Position numbers and translations under genes: made by a program. This document shows, in pieces, positions 41,965 through 51,025 of a stretch of 64,000 bases of DNA (position 1 is its first letter; every line of letters begins with the position of its first letter). The notes under the pieces were generated by a model. The model had not been told where the DNA came from. It was given only the letters and a program-made list of their open reading frames with translations, and did not search any database. Origin of the DNA: Butyrivibrio sp. XPD2002. Its GTDB lineage: Bacteria > Bacillota > Clostridia > Lachnospirales > Lachnospiraceae. The DNA lies in NCBI RefSeq assembly GCF_000423945.1, contig NZ_AUIY01000008.1, forward strand, positions 142,550-206,549, read 5' to 3'.

Positions 41965-44523
41965 TCAGTTTTCAAGTCCCGGCAGATAGGTTATGAAGTG
42001 GTTACCATTGTTCTCAAGAAGAGATGTGGTGTCGCCCCTTCCCAGCTTATAAACTTGACCAGTTGAGGGTTCGAGAAGAACCGTATTTAGATCATTGAAG
42101 CCTATGATAAGAAGGCTGTTACCGTCGTTTAATGTAGCCATAACAGGAATGTCCTGATTTACATAGTAGAGCATTGCCTCCATGGGACATCCGTCAAGCT
42201 CAAGTATTCTCGTATTAACAAGGCTGTTTGAGAGGATATCCACTACAGAATCTCCCTGCTCCAGCATGGACTTTGCATTAACGCTTATACCCTTGTGCTG
42301 CAGTATAAGGTCGAGACATACGCTTGTCGAATCCTCGGAAGACATATTCTCCCAGTCCTCAGCGAGGTTCGTTATATACATGATCTGATTTGAAGCAAGA
42401 AGGTTACCTCTTACCCATACATACTGATTCACATCATTTGTCACAACTCCGGTAGCATTGTAAGCGCTTGTTACCGCTTCTGCCGGATTGTCACATACCT
42501 TTTCAAGGCCGTAAAGCCCATATACGAAGTAGTAGGGTTCTGTCTCAGCATCTCTGTCTGACTTTATATCTACCTCGCGGCTTCCTTCATACAGGGTCAT
42601 GTTCGGTGTCTGAACTATAAGTGACTTCTTCTTGATGTTACTCTTTACATTTATCTGAGTGACATTCTTATAATTTTCAGTAGCTGCCACTGTAACGAAG
42701 TTGCTTCCGACCTCTTTCTTAAGAGTACTCATGATCTGGTCATCAATCAGCTCGTCGTAGAGACCGCTACCATCATTCCAAGCAGCCCTTGATAATCTTA
42801 TAAGGTTATCCTCGATGGAAATATCTGTAACAACACCCTGGTTGGGGCTGTAATTCTCTAAGATATTACCTTCGCTATCCACAATGTGGACGCTGTACAT
42901 TCCGTAGACCTTGGTTCCCATACGATCCGTATGAACGTCATACTCATGAACCATTCCGTAAACAAGGTCCTCACCCATGAAGCCCAGAACCCTTATGAGG
43001 TCGCCTGATTCAGCCTGTATATCTGACTGCGCCTGAGTGCTCAGGTTCATGATCTGCACACTCTTGTTATCCACATCCTGCCATGCGATTATGCTTCCTG
43101 TATCAGAGATGCAGTATCTGTCCTCCGAAATGTTCTCGATAAGCTTCTTCTGGTTTCGCTGCTCAAGATCGATCATATAGATATCGCCCTCAACCTTCAT
43201 GAAAAGGTCACCGCCAGTGCTGGCAAACAGCACATTTTCAGAATAAGCGCGAACTATATCCTGGTGAAGATTGGAGGGGATAAAGGCCATCTCCTCGATG
43301 GTGTTAAGCTGTGAGTCATAGTTATAAATAGCATTACCAACGCATCCCTCGTGATCTCCGCGGTTCATGTAACCGGAAACCGCAAAGCGTACATTTCCTG
43401 CTTCATCAACGTTCAGGATATGAATCGTATTTCCTTTATAGGTCGCTCTGTCGTCCGCGTAATCCTCGTTATAGAATCCAAATACCAGAGCTATCTTGTT
43501 ACTTGTACTATTGTAAACATAAAGTCTGTCCTGACTGATAAAGGCAAAAACGCCGCCACCGTCGCTCTCCTTTATAGAGACACCGGGATCAGTTATCCAC
43601 AAACTTATGACATTATCCGTAAGATCTGAGGTGTCCGCATTGAACACATAATTCATTTTTCTGTCAAAATTGAGGAGGTAGATTCTGTCGGTCGTGTATC
43701 TTATTCTGTAGGCTTCCTCGACATCGTAGAGCTTCTCTGATCCATCCACAGTCTTCTGAACAACCTGGTATTCCAGGTCGATTGTCGAAGTCTGGGGCTG
43801 AATATCCCTGATAAAGATCTTCGGCTCAGAGTGACTTGCTATATTAAGATCACCCCAGGTTACCTGATCAAAGCTGCTGTTTATGCTCACATGAGAAAAG
43901 CTCGTATTATCTTCATCTGCGTTGGATTCAAGATAATTTGATATTTCCTCAGAAGCTGCCACCTTATCGAAGGTCTTACTGCTGAAGTTCAGTGCAAAGT
44001 CCACAGCCTCGTTCACATGGAAGGATTCGTCACTCTCAGGCCACATGATCCTTGTGTAGTACCTTGCTGTCTGGCCGTTAACGTTAGCAAGAAGAACCAG
44101 CATGTACTCGTGACCTGCGTCGATCAAATCCTTCATCGTAAAGCTCCCCTTGATGATATCTCCGTCCCTTGAAAAGTCCGTGATCTCGGAATTCTCTACA
44201 AGACTGTTACCTGAAGCCTGTCTTACCTCGAATTTTAAATCCGTTACGTCCTCTCCATAGGTATTCATCTGGAAGGATATGCCTCTTTGAGCTGTTGTGA
44301 GCAGGATCTCTCCTCTCATATGGGCCACATCCATCTCTGTGGCGTACCCATGAAGCATATTCACCTGTTTTCCGTTAGAATCAAATGTTACAGTGGGAAA
44401 AGTAGGAGCACCCATCTTGGCTGTCATGTCGACAGTCTCAACATTGGTGAAGTGCCCTATCAGAAATATGGAAACTATAAATACTACTATTGTATATATT
44501 ATCTTAAAGATAGCGTTTTTCAT
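41965..44523 (-). CDS. Large membrane-anchored surface protein with inactive C39-like domain
   Basis: The 852-residue protein starts with a single membrane helix (about residues 6-25, IIYTIVVFIVSIFLIGHF) and is otherwise extracellular. Residues about 30-160 look beta-rich. From about 260 to 600 a series of short strand repeats (IFAF-type blades such as GGVFAFISQDRLYVYNST and GNVRFAVSGYMNRG) suggests a beta-propeller. The last 140 residues resemble a C39-like papain fold: Cys in TSVCLDLILQHKG, then PVMATLNDGNSLLIIGFND where the usual DGH has Asn for the catalytic His. A non-catalytic binding or sensing role is inferred. It is monocistronic. Confidence 0.6.
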   Translation of the reverse strand: MKNAIFKIIYTIVVFIVSIFLIGHFTNVETVDMTAKMGAPTFPTVTFDSNGKQVNMLHGYATEMDVAHMRGEILLTTAQRGISFQMNTYGEDVTDLKFEVRQASGNSLVENSEITDFSRDGDIIKGSFTMKDLIDAGHEYMLVLLANVNGQTARYYTRIMWPESDESFHVNEAVDFALNFSSKTFDKVAASEEISNYLESNADEDNTSFSHVSINSSFDQVTWGDLNIASHSEPKIFIRDIQPQTSTIDLEYQVVQKTVDGSEKLYDVEEAYRIRYTTDRIYLLNFDRKMNYVFNADTSDLTDNVISLWITDPGVSIKESDGGGVFAFISQDRLYVYNSTSNKIALVFGFYNEDYADDRATYKGNTIHILNVDEAGNVRFAVSGYMNRGDHEGCVGNAIYNYDSQLNTIEEMAFIPSNLHQDIVRAYSENVLFASTGGDLFMKVEGDIYMIDLEQRNQKKLIENISEDRYCISDTGSIIAWQDVDNKSVQIMNLSTQAQSDIQAESGDLIRVLGFMGEDLVYGMVHEYDVHTDRMGTKVYGMYSVHIVDSEGNILENYSPNQGVVTDISIEDNLIRLSRAAWNDGSGLYDELIDDQIMSTLKKEVGSNFVTVAATENYKNVTQINVKSNIKKKSLIVQTPNMTLYEGSREVDIKSDRDAETEPYYFVYGLYGLEKVCDNPAEAVTSAYNATGVVTNDVNQYVWVRGNLLASNQIMYITNLAEDWENMSSEDSTSVCLDLILQHKGISVNAKSMLEQGDSVVDILSNSLVNTRILELDGCPMEAMLYYVNQDIPVMATLNDGNSLLIIGFNDLNTVLLEPSTGQVYKLGRGDTTSLLENNGNHFITYLPGLEN

Positions 44524-44632
44524 TACAAATCCTAATCCTTAATTCCATTGACTTATTACACTCATCGCGGTAATATTTTTCTAACTTCTAAACGTTTATA
44601 GCCAGCGCATGATAGCGCAGATAGGGGGAATC

Positions 44633-45130
44633 ATGAGTTACCCTGTTCTTTACCGCAAACGTATTATTCCGGATGAATGTATTCTTTTGAAGGATGATCA
44701 AATCCTGCAATGTGATGATAACACTATTGTCACTGCATGGAAAGCGATACATCCCCGGTCTGATCTGTCTCACGGATATTCCATCTATTATTTAAAACGC
44801 GGATACAAGATTAGCAAATTTTACCGCGCAGATTCCAGCCTTATGTACTGGTACTGCGATATCGTGGATTATCAGAAAGGACCTGAGGAGAATTCTGTTC
44901 TTACCCTCGATCTTCTCGCCGATGTGGTCATCTACCCCGACGGCAAGATACGCATCCTTGATCTTGATGAGTTAGCAGAAGCCTTCGAAAAGCAGCTCAT
45001 AGATGAAAAGCAGCTAAGACAGGCTCTCACCTCTCTCGGTGATCTTATGGATGCGATTTATGAAAACAGCATTTCTGCCCTTGAAGCGCCTATTATAAAG
45101 GCTCTCGCTGCAAAGGTTCTGGATCAGTAG
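44633..45130 (+). CDS. DUF402 family protein
   Basis: The 165-residue protein from MSYPVLYRKRIIPDECILLK (start 44633, GGGGGAATC upstream) has the DUF402 barrel in its N-terminal two thirds (WKAIHPRSDLSHGYSIYYLK, then WYCDIVDYQKG and LLADVVIYPDGKIRILDLDE) and a C-terminal helix pair. Family members such as Ntdp hydrolyse nucleoside di- and triphosphates using the Tyr/Asp/Glu-lined pocket; whether this one does is not shown. It ends overlapping by 7 bp with the convergent hydrolase gene, so there is no intergenic terminator. Confidence 0.85.
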   Translation: MSYPVLYRKRIIPDECILLKDDQILQCDDNTIVTAWKAIHPRSDLSHGYSIYYLKRGYKISKFYRADSSLMYWYCDIVDYQKGPEENSVLTLDLLADVVIYPDGKIRILDLDELAEAFEKQLIDEKQLRQALTSLGDLMDAIYENSISALEAPIIKALAAKVLDQ

Positions 45131-46347
45131 AATACGTGTCCGCCGATATTTATTCCGGAAAGTCCCGGAATAGGAGTACGGAAGTATACGCAGTTTCCTA
45201 CGTTTGTGGCTCCGCCCATGGCAGCGTCTGCTGCCTGATAACAAGATTCTGTAGCACTTCCGTTAGCAAGTGCAAGCGCAAGCCTTCCGCTTCCGACAGG
45301 TGAAAACTGTCCTGACTGATATATAACTCCGACTACCGTATCCGGGTAGACCGAGCTCAAAACCCTGTTAATAACTACTGCACCAACAGCGACCTTACCC
45401 TCGTAGGGCTCACCACCTGCCTCGCAGTAGATAAGATTCGCAAGAAGGTATCTGTCACCCTCTGCAAAACTTACTTCTGAGATATTTCTCCATTTTGATT
45501 TCGCTGCCAGCTTTGACAGTCTTATTTCCTCAGCAAGCTTAGCCTCAAGAGCCTTTACATCTTTATTCTGCTCCTCGACCTGGGACTCGTATGCCCTTGC
45601 CTGCTCCTCTATATCCTTTGCCTCTTCCTCGGCAGTAGAAATATTCTGCTTATACTGGCTGATACTTCCGTTGGTCTCAGTGACAAGACCGGAAACTCTG
45701 CTCTGCTCAGCCTCAACCTGATCCTTGCACTCATCAAGCTCTGCTTTTTCAGTCTGGAGAGCCTTTTCCTTGGCATCGATATTCACACAGGTTTCCTTGT
45801 ACTGCTCGAGCATTTTTCTATCATAGGCCGAAAGCGCCGCAACATAGTCACTCTGATTAAGGAAATCAGCAAAACCACCCACATCTGTCAGCATATCAAG
45901 GAGCATGAAGCCCTGCTTCTCATAGATGAACTGCACGCGCTTTTTCATGGCTGCGTACTGCTCGTCCCTTGTGCTTATAGCAGCAGCCAGCTCATCCTGA
46001 GTGGTACTTATCTCCTCCTCCTTGACTTCTATCTGTCCTTCAAGGTCTTCTAAGTTGCTGCTAACCTCAGCAAGCTGCTCATTCAGATCGTTCAGCTTAC
46101 TCTCAAGGACAGTTTTCTCCTTATGGAGATTACCGATGTCGTCCTTTTTTTCCTCAAGCTGATCCTGAGTATCACTCAGCTGATCCTTAGTATTATTAAG
46201 TTTATCCTTTGCTTCCTGAAGTGCCTTCTTGGTTTCCTCTGTTGCATGTACACTTATCGCCGGCTTTCCCAGATTTAGGCATAAAACCGGCAACAGCGCA
46301 AGTGCGCTGAGGCGAAAGGCCTTTCCCCAATAACTTTTCACTCTCAA
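45124..46347 (-). CDS. Secreted hydrolase: long coiled coil plus SleB/CwlJ domain
   Basis: The 407-residue protein has a signal peptide (about 1-35, ending SVHA), a coiled coil from about 38 to 270 (ALQEAKDKLNNTKDQLSDTQ and following, with a break at QFIYEKQGFMLLDML-like residues near 140) and a C-terminal Hydrolase_2 domain (LLANLIYCEAGGEPYEGKVA onward). The coiled-coil part resembles PcsB/FtsX-partner peptidoglycan hydrolases, in which the coil holds the enzyme off until activated. This suggests a division-linked hydrolase. The catalytic domain is a paralogue of that at 18070-19218. It ends the run tsaC-rpiB-dCMP deaminase. Confidence 0.85.
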   Translation of the reverse strand: MRVKSYWGKAFRLSALALLPVLCLNLGKPAISVHATEETKKALQEAKDKLNNTKDQLSDTQDQLEEKKDDIGNLHKEKTVLESKLNDLNEQLAEVSSNLEDLEGQIEVKEEEISTTQDELAAAISTRDEQYAAMKKRVQFIYEKQGFMLLDMLTDVGGFADFLNQSDYVAALSAYDRKMLEQYKETCVNIDAKEKALQTEKAELDECKDQVEAEQSRVSGLVTETNGSISQYKQNISTAEEEAKDIEEQARAYESQVEEQNKDVKALEAKLAEEIRLSKLAAKSKWRNISEVSFAEGDRYLLANLIYCEAGGEPYEGKVAVGAVVINRVLSSVYPDTVVGVIYQSGQFSPVGSGRLALALANGSATESCYQAADAAMGGATNVGNCVYFRTPIPGLSGINIGGHVFY

Positions 46348-46365
46348 CCTCTGATAGTTTTTGTT

Positions 46366-46848
46366 TTATATTTCTATATGGATATTTTTACCTGATCTGC
46401 TATATGCAGTGTACTTAACTCCAGCGGCATCGAACATCTTCTTGGATGCTCTCGTTGCTGCTGATGAGCTGTACTTATCACTGTCATATACTACTTCCTT
46501 TATCCCCGACTGAATGATAGCCTTTGCACATTCATTGCAGGGAAAAAGTGATACATAGAGCTTTGCGCCATCAAGACTTCCGCCTCTGTAATTAAGAATG
46601 GCATTTAGCTCACTGTGGGTAACATAAGGATATTTTGTAGAAAGTTCATCCTCCCCGTCCCTCTCCCAAGGGAAGCTGTCATCGTCACAGCCGATAGGGA
46701 ATCCGTTATATCCCATGGATAAAATCTTGTTGTCCTGACTTACGATACAGGTTCCAACCTGAGTGTTAGGATCCTTTGAGCGCATAGCTGCAAGCTTTGC
46801 AACGCCCATGAAATACTCATCCCAGGATATGTAATCTTCTCTTTTCAT
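46366..46848 (-). CDS. Deoxycytidylate deaminase (ComEB-like)
   Basis: It converts dCMP to dUMP for thymidylate synthesis. The start at 46846-46848 (MKREDYISWDEYFMGVAKLA) is supported by GGGGG upstream. Zinc/catalytic motifs are THSELNAILN (HAE-type His and Glu, about 83) and SLFPCNECAKAIIQSG (PCxxC, about 104). 160 residues, normal for the family. It lies in the tsaC-rpiB-deaminase group common in Firmicutes; a REP-like palindrome separates it from rpiB. Confidence 0.93.
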   Translation of the reverse strand: MKREDYISWDEYFMGVAKLAAMRSKDPNTQVGTCIVSQDNKILSMGYNGFPIGCDDDSFPWERDGEDELSTKYPYVTHSELNAILNYRGGSLDGAKLYVSLFPCNECAKAIIQSGIKEVVYDSDKYSSSAATRASKKMFDAAGVKYTAYSRSGKNIHIEI

Positions 46849-46873
46849 ACTCCAGTCCCCCTTTTTCAATTTC

Positions 46874-46935
46874 TACCCTCTTATTCACCTTGCCTTACAG
46901 GCAGAAGGTGGCACGCTGTGCCGATGAGGGTATTA
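46874..46935. repeat. REP-like element, copy 3, between rpiB and the deaminase gene
   Basis: TACCCTC at the left and GAGGGTA at the right enclose CACCTT...AAGGTG and GGCAC...GTGCC stems. The right end overlaps the rpiB stop codon. It is more diverged than the copies at pth and mfd and lies in the opposite orientation relative to the genes. Confidence 0.65.
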
Positions 46936-47367
46936 CTCCATATCAGTAATCTCGCCGATTCTTCTTACATGCTTCTCAAGTCCTGAGAAGTCTGTATCCA
47001 GGAAGGTATCAACGATATCGATTGCCATGTCGGGACCGATAAGTGCCCCGCCCATTGCAAGTACGTTGGCATCGTTATGCTCTCTTGTAAGTCTGGCTGA
47101 ATGAGGCTCGCTGCAAAGTGCACATCTAACGCCCTTAACCTTGTTGGCAACGATTGAGATACCGATACCTGTTGTGCAGATAACAATACCCTTCTCACAC
47201 TCGCCGTTTGCTACAGCCTCAGCTGCTGCCTTACCGAAAATCGGGTAATCGCAGGAGTTCTTGTCATAGGTACCAAAGTCCTTGTACTCAATGCCTCTCT
47301 CCTTAAGGTGCTCGATTACCACCTGTTTAATGTCAAATCCGCCGTGATCACTACCAAGTGCTATCAT
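46933..47367 (-). CDS. rpiB: Ribose 5-phosphate isomerase B
   Basis: It interconverts ribose 5-phosphate and ribulose 5-phosphate. The 144-residue sequence opens MIALGSDHGGFDIKQVVIEH, with the SDHGG phosphate site, the catalytic Cys in CTTGIGISIVANKVKGVRCA (about 69) and REHNDANVLAMGG (about 96). Length and motifs are standard. It follows tsaC by 78 bp and precedes the dCMP deaminase gene. Confidence 0.95.
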   Translation of the reverse strand: MIALGSDHGGFDIKQVVIEHLKERGIEYKDFGTYDKNSCDYPIFGKAAAEAVANGECEKGIVICTTGIGISIVANKVKGVRCALCSEPHSARLTREHNDANVLAMGGALIGPDMAIDIVDTFLDTDFSGLEKHVRRIGEITDME

Positions 47368-47445
47368 TTTTTCATACTCCTCTTTTTATATTTATTGCAG
47401 TTCCTACTATATAAAAATAGCGGCCGCAACTGTTTACTTTTCCTG

Positions 47446-48504
47446 TCAGATCCTGACTACCTTATGGCCTGCTGCCTTAAGAAGTCTGTTCATTATGGCC
47501 TGTCCGATCCCGTTCTCATTAAAAGCCTCGGAATACATGCAGCCTACATTCTCATCATCGAACTGTCTGAGTATGCTAAAAAGGTTCCTTGCAATCTCTT
47601 CCTCGTCGTCTCTGTTACCTGCGCTTTTAACAACATCCGCTTTATACAGATCTCGTGTCTCTGATGTAGCTATAACACCGGTCTTAACACCCTCCGCGCG
47701 AAGCTTTTCGATTTCCTTATTTATATATTCGGTAACCTTTTCGGGATCTCCCTCAACTATTGTGAGGTCACCCTTAGGTGCATAATGTCTGTACTTCATT
47801 CCCGGAGCCTTGGGCTTAACACCGCTGTCAGCACTAAGAATCGTCTTATCTATGCTGACACCGCCTAAGATATCATCAAGCATCTCCCTTGTGACATATC
47901 CGGGTCTAAGTATCATCGGAGGCTCCACAGTAAGATCAACTATTGTGGACTCTAGGCCTATTCCAACCTGGCCTCCGTCGATTATCATCTCAACTCTGCC
48001 GTCCAAGTCCTCCACGCAGTACTTCGCCTCCGTGGGACTTGGTCTTCCTGACAGATTAGCACTGGGAGCAGCTATATAGCCTCCCGACTGCCTTATCAGC
48101 TCAGCCGCAATCTTGTTACTTGGCATTCTGATCGCCACAGTATCAAGTCCCCCCGTGGTCTCATAGGGAACGGCATCTGATTTATTCATGATCATGGTAA
48201 GAGGTCCCGGCCAGACCGCATCTGCAAGCTTATAGGCTTCCTCCGGAACTTCCTTAACTATCTTCTCTATTGATTCCATATCCGCCACATGAACTATAAG
48301 TGGATTATCTGAAGGTCTGCCCTTAGCGGCGTAGATCTTCTTAGAGGACTCTGGATTAAGCGCATCTCCGCCAAGTCCGTACACGGTCTCTGTAGGAAAA
48401 GCGACAAGCCCTCCCTTTTTAATTATCTCCCCTGCATGCTTTAAAGCTTCAAGGGCCTTTTCATCTATATTCTGTTCGTCTATTATTACTACTTCTGTTT
48501 CCAT
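47446..48504 (-). CDS. tsaC: L-threonylcarbamoyladenylate synthase (Sua5/YwlC type)
   Basis: It makes the threonylcarbamoyl-AMP used for the t6A modification of ANN-decoding tRNAs. The YrdC-like domain (about 15-205) shows FPTETVYGLGGDALN, KGRPSDNPLIVHVADME, PGPLTMIMNKSD and the SANLSGRPSPTEA motif. The C-terminal Sua5 domain (about 220-352) starts near PKAPGMKYRHYAPKGDLTIV. The two-domain form is usual in Firmicutes. It lies 26 bp after the GH18 gene and before rpiB. Confidence 0.94.
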   Translation of the reverse strand: METEVVIIDEQNIDEKALEALKHAGEIIKKGGLVAFPTETVYGLGGDALNPESSKKIYAAKGRPSDNPLIVHVADMESIEKIVKEVPEEAYKLADAVWPGPLTMIMNKSDAVPYETTGGLDTVAIRMPSNKIAAELIRQSGGYIAAPSANLSGRPSPTEAKYCVEDLDGRVEMIIDGGQVGIGLESTIVDLTVEPPMILRPGYVTREMLDDILGGVSIDKTILSADSGVKPKAPGMKYRHYAPKGDLTIVEGDPEKVTEYINKEIEKLRAEGVKTGVIATSETRDLYKADVVKSAGNRDDEEEIARNLFSILRQFDDENVGCMYSEAFNENGIGQAIMNRLLKAAGHKVVRI

Positions 48505-48529
48505 CTGTTACTTCTATTTAAAACCTCAA

Positions 48530-50248
48530 TTACTTACTCATATAATCCGCGATAACATCCCATGCATCAGGTGACTCAAAGCCAAGAGCCCACTCTGCAA
48601 CGCCAGCAATTCCTTTGCTCTGCATAACGCCAAGCTTAGCCTCTAAGGATCTCGCATCCTCATTCCATATCTGATAGAAATCGCCATTCTCGGCTGTCTT
48701 TTCGCCGTAGTACTGGCAGGTCGCCTCATCCCACTTAAGCTCGATGCCGTTTTCAGAGATAAAGCTTGCTGCTCCATCCATGTGAAGAGCTTTACTTGAG
48801 AGCTCTCCTCCGCTGGTTGTCCAGAGTCTTGTATAAAAAGGAACTGCATTTACAAGCTTGGAAGCAGGAACCTCCTCCAGCGCTTTTTCAATTCCTGTAG
48901 ACACATAGCTGATAGAAGCAACTGAACCGGCTTCCTCAGAGCCTGCATAGTGCTCGTCGTATCCCATGATTACCACATAGTCAGCAACAATGCCCTGCTC
49001 TGTGAGATCATAGTGATCGTTGAAATCCATCGGCACATAGTTGTCGATAGACATGATTATATTATTCTGGCGGCAAGCCACTGAAAGCTCTCTTAAGAAC
49101 TCAACATAGGACTCCGCGTAGCTCTCGCCGATAAGCTCGAAGTCAACATTTATTCCCTCGAAGCCGTACTCAGCCTGCTGAGCCAAAAGGTTAGAAATAA
49201 GGTTTGCACGGGCAGAAGCGCTTGAAAGCACAGCCTCTGTATCCGGCTTATTCTCATTATTAAAGTTATCAACAACAGCCCATACCTGAATTCCGCTGGC
49301 ATGTGCAGCTGTTATGTAATCGTGTGTTGCATAGCTAGAGATATTGCCCTCGGTATCTGAAAGTGAGAACCATGTAGGTGCGATCACGTTAAGACTCTTC
49401 GCCTGAGAGATAATACCTGAAACTGACTCATTACCTGCGATTCCACCGATGGGATGGAAGCCCATGTTGATCTTACCTTCCATGGAAATGGAGGTGTACT
49501 CACCAAGGCCCACCTTGTTCGGATTAGCATCACCTGTAAGTACTCCGGGTGCGATATCCTTCAGATGCTTGTTCTCAACATATCCTATCTGAGCATCGGC
49601 TGTTATGATCCTTGACCACTCCTCCATCTGCTCCACAACGGTCACAGTTCCTGCCATCGCGGTGCTGACAACCTCGCTCTTTCTTCCGCCGAGCCTTCTT
49701 ATTGCGATGTCCTTTTTCAGAGTTCCGACCTGAACCTCTTTGCCGGGCGCAGTGAATATCCTTACTCTCGCAGGACCCTCGTCCACAAAGCCCTGGTAGG
49801 TGTTATCCGTAAACATGCTGATGTAATCAAGTGAAACATAAAGAGTCTCACCCTCAAGAATTGCAGCAGCTGTATCAAGACTTATGCTGTCTCCCGCTGT
49901 AGAAGTGATAGTACTGTCACCCACAGCGCAGGTATAGATCGCATTAGGTCCCGTATAAACTATGATTCCGTCCGCAGCGCCATAGTAGAATCTGCTGCTT
50001 ACATACTGATGAACCAGATTGTAATCAAGATAGAACTTCTCATTTAAATAGGCCGCCTTCTCCTCCATGAGCTCGTCATCTATGAAAAGAACTGCCTGCT
50101 TTGCATCCGTAAGTCCGTAGTACTCGTTTAAATCTGCTTTATCCTTTGTATATGAAAAATGCTCCAGTAAAATCTGTGCTGCATATATAAGTCCAATAAT
50201 TATAATAAGGGCGATTATGATAATCACCGGTTTAATCTTTTTTTTCAT
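48530..50248 (-). CDS. Membrane-anchored glycoside hydrolase family 18 protein
   Basis: The 572-residue protein has an N-terminal membrane anchor (about 5-27), a region of about 150 residues resembling a copper-amine-oxidase-like N-terminal or stalk domain, an SH3-like domain (about 175-240; VGTLKKDIAIRRLGGRKSEV) and a GH18 barrel (about 250-572). The catalytic strand reads GFEGINVDFELIGESYAESY near residue 365, with the acid Glu kept but an Asn instead of the first Asp of DxxDxDxE. YVVIMGYDEHYAGSEEAGS follows. It resembles the spore/cell-wall YaaH/YdhD-type GH18 proteins; action on peptidoglycan is inferred. Confidence 0.88.
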   Translation of the reverse strand: MKKKIKPVIIIIALIIIIGLIYAAQILLEHFSYTKDKADLNEYYGLTDAKQAVLFIDDELMEEKAAYLNEKFYLDYNLVHQYVSSRFYYGAADGIIVYTGPNAIYTCAVGDSTITSTAGDSISLDTAAAILEGETLYVSLDYISMFTDNTYQGFVDEGPARVRIFTAPGKEVQVGTLKKDIAIRRLGGRKSEVVSTAMAGTVTVVEQMEEWSRIITADAQIGYVENKHLKDIAPGVLTGDANPNKVGLGEYTSISMEGKINMGFHPIGGIAGNESVSGIISQAKSLNVIAPTWFSLSDTEGNISSYATHDYITAAHASGIQVWAVVDNFNNENKPDTEAVLSSASARANLISNLLAQQAEYGFEGINVDFELIGESYAESYVEFLRELSVACRQNNIIMSIDNYVPMDFNDHYDLTEQGIVADYVVIMGYDEHYAGSEEAGSVASISYVSTGIEKALEEVPASKLVNAVPFYTRLWTTSGGELSSKALHMDGAASFISENGIELKWDEATCQYYGEKTAENGDFYQIWNEDARSLEAKLGVMQSKGIAGVAEWALGFESPDAWDVIADYMSK

Positions 50249-50656
50249 TTAAAAATACCGACTCCTTTCAATCGCCTCATTATACCATAATATTCTGTTT
50301 TGTTGCCATTTTCTCGGCGATTCATCTGATATTGTGCTTCTTACCCATGGACAAATCTTAAAAAATCATAGAATGCCTTAACTTGTCTTAATTCCGGCAT
50401 GTACTCTGCTGGTGGGGCCAACATGATGAATTCCTTTTCAATCTGCTTTTTTTGTCAACTGTTTCGATATGAGAATAGACCTTCAGACACCAAAAAGAGC
50501 AAGCGGATTCGTATCAATCCTCTACCTAGTGATAATTTCCCAAGTGCTTCTTATAAGTCTGATAGAATAATTCTCCGGGTAATAAAAGTAAGATCAGAGA
50601 TCGCCGACTAATGGCACTGGTGCCACTGTTGTATCACAATCTTTATCTTCTAAAAA
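50249..50656. other. Intergenic region, no clear gene
   Basis: A 60-codon plus-strand frame (50425-50611) lacks a convincing ribosome site. A short TGGCAC-TG-GTGCCA hairpin at about 50612-50625 could end the small minus-strand gene that follows. Otherwise nothing is recognised. Confidence 0.4.
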
Positions 50657-50794
50657 CTATTCCTGCAAGTTTGTTGTTTGTTTGTAAATGGATACAGGTA
50701 TATTTTTTGATTTCATTCCGAGATTATCGGTTGATCTTGTAAGACGTTCCACACAGACTGTGTGAAACATTTTTATTAAACTGTTTGTGTACAT
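50657..50794 (-). CDS. Small basic protein (45 aa)
   Basis: The ATG 50792-50794 has GGGAGGAGGC upstream and a TTGACA/TATATT promoter with 17-bp spacing at 50837-50865, so a short transcript with a leader of about 35 bases starts here. The product begins MYTNSLIKMFHTVCVERLTR, is basic and ends TTNLQE; no family is recognised. The gene contains a CACACAG-A-CTGTGTG palindrome around codons 11-15, which may be an RNA hairpin. It is divergent from mecA, whose promoter lies about 75 bp away. Confidence 0.5.
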   Translation of the reverse strand: MYTNSLIKMFHTVCVERLTRSTDNLGMKSKNIPVSIYKQTTNLQE

Positions 50795-50836
50795 GCCTCC
50801 TCCCTGATACTCTTTACAGAGGCACCACGAGTATGT

Positions 50837-50865
50837 AATATACACGACGCTAATCATAATGTCAA
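50837..50865 (-). promoter_or_regulatory. Promoter of the 45-residue gene
   Basis: Minus strand TTGACA (50860-50865), 17-bp spacer, TATATT (50837-50842). Confidence 0.8.
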
Positions 50866-50940
50866 CAACGAATTTCAATATTTTATAAATTTATAATTTT
50901 CTTCATATGTATGAAATTTTAAAACATACCGATACATCTA

Positions 50941-50969
50941 TTGACACACGTTGTTGTTTCATTTAACAT
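50941..50969 (+). promoter_or_regulatory. Promoter of mecA
   Basis: TTGACA (50941-50946), 17-bp spacer, TAACAT (50964-50969), 57 bp before the mecA ATG. Confidence 0.7.
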
Positions 50970-51025
50970 ATAAAAACCATTACTAGATTTTACTATAACC
51001 TTTATATAGATAGGGAGGGCATCGC

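Noticed and set aside
50399..50611. A 70-codon plus-strand frame between the GH18 gene and mecA
   Set aside because: Poor ribosome site, no promoter, no recognisable protein features.
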